Shown piece after piece: positions 8,784 to 19,658 of a stretch of DNA of 64,000 nt. Position 1 is the first letter of the stretch. Each line of letters opens with the position of its first letter. The notes under the pieces were generated by a model. That model ran no database searches. It was not told the origin of the DNA and was given only the letters and a program-made list of their open reading frames with translations. The stretch covers positions 23,148 to 87,147 of the forward strand of contig JAAYFU010000007.1 in the NCBI GenBank assembly GCA_012728095.1. Direction: 5' to 3'. This DNA is from Clostridiaceae bacterium. Its GTDB lineage: Bacteria; Bacillota; Clostridia; DSM-8532. A program made the translations under genes and the position numbers.

Positions 8784-9518
8784 TTATATAGCCAGCTTAT
8801 ATCCATATGTTTTAAGCCACTTTCGTTTTTCCTTGTAGCATGGCAGGACAGACTCCACAAGTAACCAAAAGTCTTTTGAGTGGTTCATTATCTTTAAGTG
8901 GCATAATTCGTGTACGACCACATAATCAATAATATCGACCGGAGCCATGACTAATCTCCAGTTTAAATTTATATTGCCCTTTACACTGCAGCTTCCCCAC
9001 CTGGTTTTCTGGTCTTTAATGACAACTTTACAGGGAGTGGCATTTAACTTCAATGAATACTTTTCTATTCTGTCGTTTACAATTTCAGAGAAGTATTGCC
9101 TGTACCATTTTATTAATGTTTCTTTTACTGCCTGCTTCCTTGATTCTTTAGTTAAACTTTGGGATATGTACACTGATATTGTATCATTCTGTATACACAC
9201 TTCAGGCCTGGTTATATCCCTGTCCACGACTTTCAGGATATATTCTTTGCCTAGGTATAATAGTTTCTCACCGCTTACAAACTTCCTGGGTACAATATTT
9301 AAGTTCATTTCTCTTACTTTGTATATTTTGTTGATAATCCAGTCAGCTTTTCCCCGTATTGCTTCCTCAATCTGTTTTTTACCAAGGCGCAAAGGAACTG
9401 ATACCTTTACTTCACCGTTCTTATCAATTTTTAACCCTATTGTTTTTCTATTGCTTCTGGTCAAAGTATAAAAAATCTTAGTATTTTTATATTCAATAAA
9501 ATATTTTTCAGTTTTCAT
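8784..9518 (-). CDS. YgjP-type metal-dependent peptidase/hydrolase (DUF45)
   Basis: 244 residues, the usual length for this family. The C-terminal metallopeptidase fold has the zinc motif HELCH (203-207) with a further His in NHSKDFW, and the family-typical QKTRWGSCS loop just before. The N-terminal half is beta-rich. E. coli YgjP belongs here; substrates are not known. No signal peptide, so cytoplasmic. It is flanked by remnants of two decayed genes, and may itself be a mobile or accessory locus. Confidence 0.85.
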   Translation of the reverse strand: MKTEKYFIEYKNTKIFYTLTRSNRKTIGLKIDKNGEVKVSVPLRLGKKQIEEAIRGKADWIINKIYKVREMNLNIVPRKFVSGEKLLYLGKEYILKVVDRDITRPEVCIQNDTISVYISQSLTKESRKQAVKETLIKWYRQYFSEIVNDRIEKYSLKLNATPCKVVIKDQKTRWGSCSVKGNINLNWRLVMAPVDIIDYVVVHELCHLKIMNHSKDFWLLVESVLPCYKEKRKWLKTYGYKLAI

Positions 9519-9868
9519 CTCATCACTCGCTTAATACATACACCATTAAATCATTAAAGGAATTCTTCACCCTATCAATTTACTGATGGCCATTATTATA
9601 TCATGATTTCTGGGGAAGCAAAAATCATTATATAACAAAACCTGTACAACCACACGGTAAGTTCCACGCATAGACGTTATTTCAACAAACTTGCGCCCCG
9701 AGAACAGGTATATCAGGCAGAACAAACATACTATGCAAGTAATGTCTGTTCCATATAGGCCATACTCCACTTGTATTTATCGCTTGTTTTAATTATGCAT
9801 TCATGGTCTAATCCTTTTGGCCAAATGATACTTGGCAGGCTATGGTTTTATTGAAATTAAGTATAAGT
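9519..9868 (-). pseudogene. Frameshifted gene remnant, family unknown
   Basis: Two protein-like stretches occur in different frames on the minus strand. Upstream one: LPSIIWPKGLDHECIIKTSD then KYKWSMAYMEQTLLA, ending at TAG (about 9735-9845). Downstream one: GRKFVEITSMRGTYRVVVQ then VLLYNDFCFPRNHDIIMAIS, ending at TGA near 9567. Neither has a plausible start and ribosome binding site. Together they look like a single short protein broken by a frameshift. I do not recognise the family. Confidence 0.35.
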
Positions 9869-10666
9869 TCATTCCGGCCGTATTCCTAACAGTATGGCGG
9901 CATTATTATAAAATATGGATTCCTCTTCGTCTTTTTCCAGGCAAAGCTCTTTAATTCTTTCCACTTCTTCCCCCTGACTTTTCCATGGGGAATCCGAGCC
10001 GAAAACGATTTTTTTATATCCATGATTCCTGATGATTCTTTGCTTCTGCTCTTTATCCATATATCCCAGACAAAATGATGTATCAAAATATATATCCCTT
10101 CCTACAAGATACTTTTCGACATCGTCCCAATACCTGAAACCTCCCATATGGGCAGCAATAATGGTCCCCCCCTTGAAACGCCTGACTATTTTTTCAAGTC
10201 TTTCAGGAGTACAATGAAATGGAGGTATGTATCCAAGATCTTCCCCTGCGTGGAATATTATAATCAGACCTAATTCAAACGCCTTCTCATATATCGGATA
10301 CAAAGCCTCATCATCCACATAAAAGTCCTGGTATTCGGGATGAAATTTAATCCCCTTTAATCCAAGCTCTTTAATTCTCTTAATCTCATTCTTCCAGTTC
10401 TTATATTCGGGATGAATACTTCCGAATGCTATTATATTATCCTTCTGGATTTCAGCCGCCCAACTGTTTATTGTCTCGGTCTGTGACGGTTTTGTCGCTA
10501 TATTCAACACCACTGAATAAGTTATTTTATTTAGAGCCATTGATTCTTTCAAGGCACTTACAGTCCCGTTTATATATGCGGGAATATTTGCCTTTTTGGC
10601 TAAAACCGGAATAGCGACGCCGGCAAGCTCATCGGTAAAACAATGGGTATGAAAATCAATAACCAT
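9869..10666 (-). CDS. Amidohydrolase-2 family metal-dependent hydrolase
   Basis: 265-residue TIM-barrel protein of the amidohydrolase superfamily. Metal-site signatures are in order: IDFHTHCF at the N-terminus, GIKFHPEYQ and IIFHAGED in the middle, IAAHMGG, and FGSDSPW near the C-terminus supplying the last Asp. The family includes decarboxylases and hydrolases of the ACMSD type. The substrate cannot be told from sequence. It lies head-to-head with the DUF421 gene, 53 bases apart. Confidence 0.82.
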   Translation of the reverse strand: MVIDFHTHCFTDELAGVAIPVLAKKANIPAYINGTVSALKESMALNKITYSVVLNIATKPSQTETINSWAAEIQKDNIIAFGSIHPEYKNWKNEIKRIKELGLKGIKFHPEYQDFYVDDEALYPIYEKAFELGLIIIFHAGEDLGYIPPFHCTPERLEKIVRRFKGGTIIAAHMGGFRYWDDVEKYLVGRDIYFDTSFCLGYMDKEQKQRIIRNHGYKKIVFGSDSPWKSQGEEVERIKELCLEKDEEESIFYNNAAILLGIRPE

Positions 10667-10719
10667 GATTATCCCCTCACTTTTTATCAGTTCTATAATA
10701 GCATAAAGAATCGTTCTTT

Positions 10720-11496
10720 GTGGACAATAATACTGACATAAATTATTACAGGGAAGTGAAACAAGTTTTGAATGAAGGCCTTGTTGTATTTGTTAGGTCC
10801 ATTATCGCGTTCTTTTCGCTTTTGATTTTCACCAGAATAATCGGAAAAGAACAAATAAGCCAGCTTACATTTTTTGATTATGTATTGGGTATTACCATCG
10901 GTTCAATCGCTGCATCGCTGACCACTGATTTATCAAGCAGAGCGTGGCCCCATTGGGTAGGGCTTATAACCTGGGCTGTTTTGGGTTACTTAATGGAGAT
11001 TGTAACCCTGAAATGGAGGTATGCCTCAAAGGTTCTGGAAGGAGAACCGGTCATCGTGATCATGAACGGCAAAATAATGGAGAAGGCATTAAAAAAAGCT
11101 AAATACAGGATTTCGGATATCCTTGAACTTATGAGGAACCAGGGTGTATTTGACCCCAACGAAGTGGATTTTGCAATAATTGAGTCCAACGGGCAACTCT
11201 CGATATTAAAAAAGGCTGAACACTTACCGGTAACCCGAAAGGACATGAATATTCCTGTTCAAAACCCAGGTATAAGTACAGAACTGGTTTATGACGGCAT
11301 GCTTATAGAAGAAAACTTAAGGCAGCTTAACAAGGACAAAGCCTGGCTTATGAATGAACTAAAGGCACATGGTATAAACGACATATCTGAGGTTTTTTTA
11401 GTAACCTTGAACCCCGAAGGCAGCATTTATATTGATAAATACGATGACCATATCACAAAGATCACAGATATAGGCGACTATAAAGGACCGTTTTAG
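10720..11496 (+). CDS. DUF421 (YetF-type) membrane protein
   Basis: 258 residues. Two or three N-terminal membrane segments (about residues 18-100, with RSIIAFFSLLIFTRIIGKEQ and FDYVLGITIGSIAA, the family signature) precede a cytoplasmic domain with the typical GEPVIVIMNGKI and LRNQGVFDPNEVDFAIIE-like motifs. DUF421 proteins include Bacillus YetF and spore-membrane 2Duf proteins. The GTG start is weakly supported (no strong ribosome binding site); an in-frame TTG near 10768 preceded by AGGGAAGTG is an alternative. Followed after 11 bases by a DUF4363 gene. Confidence 0.85.
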   Translation: MDNNTDINYYREVKQVLNEGLVVFVRSIIAFFSLLIFTRIIGKEQISQLTFFDYVLGITIGSIAASLTTDLSSRAWPHWVGLITWAVLGYLMEIVTLKWRYASKVLEGEPVIVIMNGKIMEKALKKAKYRISDILELMRNQGVFDPNEVDFAIIESNGQLSILKKAEHLPVTRKDMNIPVQNPGISTELVYDGMLIEENLRQLNKDKAWLMNELKAHGINDISEVFLVTLNPEGSIYIDKYDDHITKITDIGDYKGPF

Positions 11497-11507
11497 GAGG
11501 AGATCAA

Positions 11508-11873
11508 TTGAGAAGACTACTTGTAATTGCAATACCCTTAGTTACAATAATTTTATTTCTTGCTGTGATGTTAAGCGGTAATTTTTTAAAACAGCCATTA
11601 GGAAAGGATGACGACATACCGGGATTGATTGAAACTCTGATCAAAGACATCCAGGACGAGCAATGGGATAAGGTAAACCAAAAAGCCGAGGAATTGAACA
11701 ATGCATGGGGAAAAGTAGTAAACAGGATTCAGTTCAGCGCCGAGAGAAATGAAATAAATAACCTCAGCGTTGCTCTGGCTCGCTTCAAAGGAGCAATCCT
11801 TGAGAAAGACCGAACATCGGCGATTATGGAGCTAAAAGAAGCATATGAACATTGGAACCAGTTGTGCCAGTGA
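11508..11873 (+). CDS. DUF4363 family membrane-anchored protein
   Basis: 121 residues with a TTG start eight bases after AGGAGG. An N-terminal membrane anchor (LLVIAIPLVTIILFLAVML) is followed by a helical extracytoplasmic domain with a regular pattern (IETLIKDIQDEQWDKVNQKA, LNNAWGKVVNRIQFSAERNE). Clostridial DUF4363 genes commonly sit directly behind a DUF421 gene, as here, so the pair probably works together at the membrane. Molecular function unknown. Confidence 0.82.
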   Translation: MRRLLVIAIPLVTIILFLAVMLSGNFLKQPLGKDDDIPGLIETLIKDIQDEQWDKVNQKAEELNNAWGKVVNRIQFSAERNEINNLSVALARFKGAILEKDRTSAIMELKEAYEHWNQLCQ

Positions 11874-11950
11874 TAATCTGTCTTATCCATATGCATTTTA
11901 ATTCATCACCGGTTATATCCTGAAATCCGGAAAGATAAGTCAAGCTACTA

Positions 11951-11989
11951 TAAATAAACCGGCAGATGATCCCGAAGACCACCTGCCGG
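11951..11989 (-). terminator. Terminator of the PFOR gene (possibly bidirectional)
   Basis: On the minus strand a 13-pair stem with two G-U pairs, CCGGCAGGTGGTC / GATCATCTGCCGG, and a TTCGG loop, followed by TTTATTTAT. The G-U pairs are favourable in the minus-strand transcript, so it mainly serves PFOR. Confidence 0.8.
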
Positions 11990-12056
11990 AAAATACATCT
12001 GATTTATTTTTCTTTGTTCTGCTCCAACAATTTGGCACAGAACTTTTTCTTATAAA

Positions 12057-15659
<3,603 letters not shown>

Positions 15660-15680
15660 TTATATAGCAGTCCAGAGTTT

Positions 15681-15708
15681 ATTATATCACATTTTTAACT
15701 GCTAACAA
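15681..15708 (-). promoter_or_regulatory. Promoter of the PFOR gene
   Basis: Minus strand TTGTTA, 16 bases, TATAAT, with a TG one base before the -10 (extended -10). The -35 region reads TTGTTA-GCAG-TTAAAA, which partly resembles a Rex redox operator (TTGTTAANNNNTTAACAA) but with several mismatches. Confidence 0.7.
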
Positions 15709-15779
15709 GTAAAAAATCGTCAATTTATAATCAATCTTGTTCACGGTTAATGAAACCTCGTCTTCATCAAATTATTGTT

Positions 15780-16685
15780 TCAAAAAAACTTTTTAAATTG
15801 CCTGGTTTTCTTTTTAAAGTTCTCAATGTCGGTAGCAGAAAGTGAATTTAACGTAGTTTGTACGCTATTTATAGCCAGCATATTGGCTATTCCTTTTTCC
15901 AGACGACTCAGTAATTCATCAAGGTTATCCCCGTCGTCCGGAAATGTAACACCAAACAAACAAAACTTTTTATGTATACCCACTTTCTTTGATTCATTTT
16001 TGAATGCATTCCTGAATTTTTCTTCCAGCAGCGGCACATTTGCTTTCTCAACAAATGGGAAAGCGCCAATAAATGTATCATCATCTATTGATAATATCTT
16101 GTCGATATCCCTGATAAATTTTTTACTGGTATTGATTATTGAACTGACAACCTCAGGCTCATGTCCGCTTAAATGTGCCAGAATAAACGAAATGGAATAG
16201 TTTCCTCTTATGGCTCTCTTAAGTTCAAAATTTAAAGACTCCTTTACACTGATATTTTCATGAATCAAACCGGATAAATCAGTTTCTTTTTCCTGCTTGT
16301 TTATAGTTTCATAGTATTTGGCCATCTTGTCCTGTATGGCTTTAACATAGTTCTCGGAATTTTTAGTGAGGAACAGTATATCTTTAACACCTAGTTTAAG
16401 GGCAGTATTCACAGTTTCATACGTATCCTTATAAACCAGGGCTAAGACAGGAACCGATGGATACCTGTTCCTGAGATACTCCACTACATCATTTAAGGCA
16501 GGACTGTTTTCATCAACAATTTCGGTGATAAACAGGACAATGTAATCGCCATAAGCATCAAGCTTTATGGCCAGGTCATCCTGATCCATGATCTCCAGAA
16601 TGCCTATTCCGGCTTTAGCAATAGATTTCAACAGAATATTTCTGACAAAACGACTTTTAATATGAAGAAATATGTATTTATCCAT
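15780..16685 (-). CDS. Receiver-like plus degenerate GGDEF-like protein
   Basis: 301 residues. The N-terminal 120 residues resemble a response-regulator receiver fold (IKSRFVRNILLKSIAKAGIG, YIVLFITEIVDE, VPVLALVYKD, LGVKDILFLTK), but the usual acidic pocket and phospho-Asp are not clear. The C-terminal half has the pattern of a GGDEF fold (FILAHLSG, KFIRDIDKILSIDDDTFIGA, LDELLSRLEKGIANM) in which the GGDEF signature is replaced by IDDDTFIGA; no cyclase activity is expected. It may be a c-di-GMP or nucleotide sensor, or a structural pole protein. The start was placed at the ATG ten bases after AAAGGATGG. It lies divergent to the phosphofructokinase gene. Confidence 0.6.
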   Translation of the reverse strand: MDKYIFLHIKSRFVRNILLKSIAKAGIGILEIMDQDDLAIKLDAYGDYIVLFITEIVDENSPALNDVVEYLRNRYPSVPVLALVYKDTYETVNTALKLGVKDILFLTKNSENYVKAIQDKMAKYYETINKQEKETDLSGLIHENISVKESLNFELKRAIRGNYSISFILAHLSGHEPEVVSSIINTSKKFIRDIDKILSIDDDTFIGAFPFVEKANVPLLEEKFRNAFKNESKKVGIHKKFCLFGVTFPDDGDNLDELLSRLEKGIANMLAINSVQTTLNSLSATDIENFKKKTRQFKKFF

Positions 16686-16964
16686 GCACGATAAGCCATC
16701 CTTTGCTTTTACTATCAAAACAATCCGTTATAATGAGTATATCATTAACCGATATTTCTTACAAACAGATACGCGGCTGATTTATACATTTTGCTGCTTT
16801 TAACTGAATTAAGGCGCAAAAATTTAAAGACCTTCCGGATTGTGTTATTATTCGCTTTATAATATAATGAATTTTGTTGAACATATGACATGTAAACATA
16901 ATGGTACGATAAATTAATAAAAATATATATTCCTGACTCGACAATAAAAAATGGAGGTAGTTAT

Positions 16965-18218
16965 ATGTCAAAATTAGTCGGAAATCTAATATTCGGTCAA
17001 TCAGGGGGACCAACATCCGTTATTAACGCCAGCGCAGCAGGAGTTTTCACTGAAGCCCTTAAAAGCGACTGCATTCCCAAAGTTTACGGAGCTGCATATG
17101 GTATCCGTGGAATCCTCGAAGAAAAATTCTATGACATAACACAGGAGGAGCCAAGGGAACTGGAGCTTTTAAAAACAACGCCTTCTTCGGCATTAGGCTC
17201 GGTAAGATACAAGCTTGCAGACCCTGATGTGGATGACACCGATTACAAAAGGATTCTTGAAGTCTTTAAAAAATACGATATCCGTTATTTCTTCTATAAC
17301 GGCGGAAATGACTCAATGGATACATGCAATAAAATAAGCAAATTTATGCAGAAGGCAGGATATGAATGCCGTGTAATGGGCGTTCCCAAAACCATTGATA
17401 ACGACCTTTACGGAACCGACCATTGCCCGGGTTACGGCAGCGCGGCAAAATACGTAGCTACCGCAACCATGGAAGTATATCTTGATGCTCGTGTTTATGA
17501 CACTCCCATGGTCTGTGTTCTTGAAGTTATGGGAAGAAATGCCGGATGGCTTACGGCAGCTACCGCTCTTGCCGCTTACAAGGGAGCAGGACCGGACCTT
17601 ATCTACCTTCCTGAAATAGTTTTCGATATGGACAAATTTATAGCAGATTGTAAGAGGGTTTATGAGAATAATAACCATAAGCTTATCGTTGCTGTATCAG
17701 AAGGAGTTAAGGACAAAGACGGCAAGTATATTTCAGAATACGGTTCAGACCTTGCAAAAACCAAGGATTCATTCGGTCATGCCCAATTAGGCGGAACAGG
17801 GGCCGTACTTGCCAATGTATTAAAGAAAGAACTCGGCTGCAAAACCCGTGCCATTGAGTTCTCACTGCTGCAAAGATGCGCTGCCCACTGCGCTTCCAAA
17901 ACAGATGTAGAAGAAGCATTCACCGCCGGGCAGAAGGCTGTTCAATTTGCTATAGAAGGAACCACGGATCATATGGTTGCTTATGAAAGGACTATGAAAG
18001 ACGGTAAATATTCCTGCAATTACGTGCTTGTGAATCTTTCAGAAGTCGCCAACACAGAAAAGAAAATCCCCAGGGAATGGATTACTCCTGATGGTACGGG
18101 TCTGACACAGGAATTCATCGATTATGCTCTTCCTCTGATTCAAGGCGAATCCAGCCCTCCGATCGAGGACGGACTACCCAGATTTGCCAAGCTTAAAAAG
18201 GTTCTGGCCACAAAATAA
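16965..18218 (+). CDS. pfp: Phosphofructokinase, probably pyrophosphate-dependent
   Basis: 417-residue phosphofructokinase with GQSGGPTSVINAS at the N-terminus, GGNDSMDT at 113-120 and PKTIDND at 141-147. ATP-dependent enzymes have GGDG(S/T) at the first site; the Asp at position 116, where they have Gly, is the residue linked to pyrophosphate use. The length also fits the about 415-residue PPi-PFK group of Clostridia. Converts fructose-6-phosphate to the 1,6-bisphosphate reversibly, saving ATP. GGAGG eight bases before the ATG. Monocistronic, with a strong terminator. Confidence 0.9.
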   Translation: MSKLVGNLIFGQSGGPTSVINASAAGVFTEALKSDCIPKVYGAAYGIRGILEEKFYDITQEEPRELELLKTTPSSALGSVRYKLADPDVDDTDYKRILEVFKKYDIRYFFYNGGNDSMDTCNKISKFMQKAGYECRVMGVPKTIDNDLYGTDHCPGYGSAAKYVATATMEVYLDARVYDTPMVCVLEVMGRNAGWLTAATALAAYKGAGPDLIYLPEIVFDMDKFIADCKRVYENNNHKLIVAVSEGVKDKDGKYISEYGSDLAKTKDSFGHAQLGGTGAVLANVLKKELGCKTRAIEFSLLQRCAAHCASKTDVEEAFTAGQKAVQFAIEGTTDHMVAYERTMKDGKYSCNYVLVNLSEVANTEKKIPREWITPDGTGLTQEFIDYALPLIQGESSPPIEDGLPRFAKLKKVLATK

Positions 18219-18240
18219 ATCAGTACAAGATGCAAAAGCG

Positions 18241-18272
18241 GGGTTGTCTTAAATGACAACCCCTTTTATTTA
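18241..18272 (+). terminator. Intrinsic terminator of pfp
   Basis: Stem GGGGTTGTC / GACAACCCC with a six-base loop, followed by TTTTATTTAATT. Confidence 0.9.
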
Positions 18273-18287
18273 ATTATATATAGAATT

Positions 18288-19484
18288 TTAATGTTTTATA
18301 GGCCTTCCGTTTTCTATATCATGAATTCTTCCCCATGCATATGACGCCAGTTCTGAATTAGGCTCAACTTCTGTTACGACTTTAAAACAGCGCAGGGCTT
18401 CTTTTTCAGCTTCTTCCTTGGAAGGAGACTGAGATAATGCTATCGCTTTGCCTCCGTAATAATAAACACTTGTCAATATACTGGGCTTTAAATCCAGTTC
18501 TTCAATAATACTGATAGCCATTCTGTATTCATTGGCGGCTTCCTGGTAGACTTCGACCGACTGGGCAGTAGCGTTTGATCTATAGATTTCTCTCCCCATC
18601 TCATAGAACTGGGACACTGCTTTTGGCTTGCATTCATCGTTCAGGGCTTTTAATTCTGCCTCGATATCGTCAGGTTTATCAAGCCCTGACAGATCCCTCT
18701 CAATCTGCAGCACAACTTCCCTGTATTTCCCTTCCTGTTCAAGTTTCTGTAAACTTCTCAGGATCGCGCTCCAATAAGCATATTGTTCTAATTGGGTCTG
18801 CAATTTCTTCTCATTTTCAGTTGCTTTTCTGAGGGCTTCATTTGCATCCTTCAGCCTGTCAGCCAGCTCATTTTTTTCTTTTTCCAGTTTCGCAATCTGT
18901 GGGGATACGTTCTCAGACCTTTTAAAAATACCGCTGAAATCGATTCTTATTGGACTGCTTGATGGCACGATAATCCAAACAATACTTAATAATAAAACTC
19001 CCAACAAAAATCCCACTATATATTTCATGTAATAAGGGCTGTTTTTTTCCGGGGAAAGGCCGCTTTTGATCCATGATATAGTTTCGGCGGCAACCCTGTT
19101 ATATTTTTTTGCCCTGGTATTGTTGCCGCTGTCATCATCCGTAACCTTGCCATCCATTTTATTTAAATAATCAGATGCCCGCAAGCTGTTGTCATCCATT
19201 TTAATAACCTTGTTAAACATGCGCCGGGCATTGCCCTCATCTCCCATACTTAAATAGCAGAGTCCCATCAGGTTCATGGCTTCATAAAACGCAGGATATA
19301 TTGATATGGCTTTTTTTAACGCAATTATTGCGATGTCTTCGTTACCGCTTTTTAAATCATCCAATGCTTTATTGTAAAGGTCAATGGCATTTTTTATATC
19401 ATCCGGTATTATGCCGATTTTTTCTTCAACGCTCTGTATATCAATTGATTGGTATCTTGATAACTCTTCATTAATGTTCAGCAT
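18288..19484 (-). CDS. Membrane-anchored TPR protein with coiled coil
   Basis: 398 residues. TPR repeats occupy about 30-110 (AIDLYNKALDDLKSGNEDIA, FYEAMNLMGLCYLSMGDEGN). One membrane segment follows at about 155-178 (YIVGFLLGVLLLSIVWIIVP), then a coiled coil (IAKLEKEKNELADRLKDANE and onward), and a second TPR-like helical region to the end. With no signal peptide, the N-terminal TPRs are probably cytoplasmic and the C-terminal part outside. Partner unknown. GGAGGG seven bases before the ATG. A strong inverted repeat overlaps its promoter, suggesting specific control. Confidence 0.75.
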   Translation of the reverse strand: MLNINEELSRYQSIDIQSVEEKIGIIPDDIKNAIDLYNKALDDLKSGNEDIAIIALKKAISIYPAFYEAMNLMGLCYLSMGDEGNARRMFNKVIKMDDNSLRASDYLNKMDGKVTDDDSGNNTRAKKYNRVAAETISWIKSGLSPEKNSPYYMKYIVGFLLGVLLLSIVWIIVPSSSPIRIDFSGIFKRSENVSPQIAKLEKEKNELADRLKDANEALRKATENEKKLQTQLEQYAYWSAILRSLQKLEQEGKYREVVLQIERDLSGLDKPDDIEAELKALNDECKPKAVSQFYEMGREIYRSNATAQSVEVYQEAANEYRMAISIIEELDLKPSILTSVYYYGGKAIALSQSPSKEEAEKEALRCFKVVTEVEPNSELASYAWGRIHDIENGRPIKH

Positions 19485-19507
19485 AATTTCCCTCCAAGAC
19501 CCTGTTT

Positions 19508-19549
19508 TTTATAACATTACGGAATAAAGGGTTACAATATCATTGTAAC
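19508..19549 (-). promoter_or_regulatory. Promoter with overlapping inverted-repeat operator
   Basis: Minus strand TTGTAA, 18 bases, TATAAA, upstream of the TPR gene. The -35 box forms one arm of the perfect inverted repeat GTTACAA-TATCA-TTGTAAC (19531-19549). A dimeric repressor or activator binding here would directly control the promoter. Confidence 0.6.
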
Positions 19550-19608
19550 ATTACTGTTGTCAGTACTTCAAGTAATCCTTGCCATATAAACGGCTTATTT
19601 GTCGGATA

Positions 19609-19634
19609 TAAGAAAATCCGGCATATGCCGGATT
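19609..19634 (-). terminator. Terminator of the secA operon
   Basis: Perfect 20-base palindrome AATCCGGCAT/ATGCCGGATT, followed on the minus strand by TTCTTATAT; 25 bases past the secA stop. Confidence 0.75.
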
Positions 19635-19658
19635 ATTCTGAGCATTTTGTTTTTATAT

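Noticed and set aside
9567..9770. 67-codon frame on the minus strand as an intact gene
   Set aside because: The N-terminal part is not protein-like, no ribosome binding site precedes it, and a better upstream stretch exists in another frame; treated as a remnant.
15687..15708. Clear Rex operator at the PFOR promoter
   Set aside because: TTGTTA matches one half but the second half (TTAAAA) and spacing deviate; kept only as a weak possibility.
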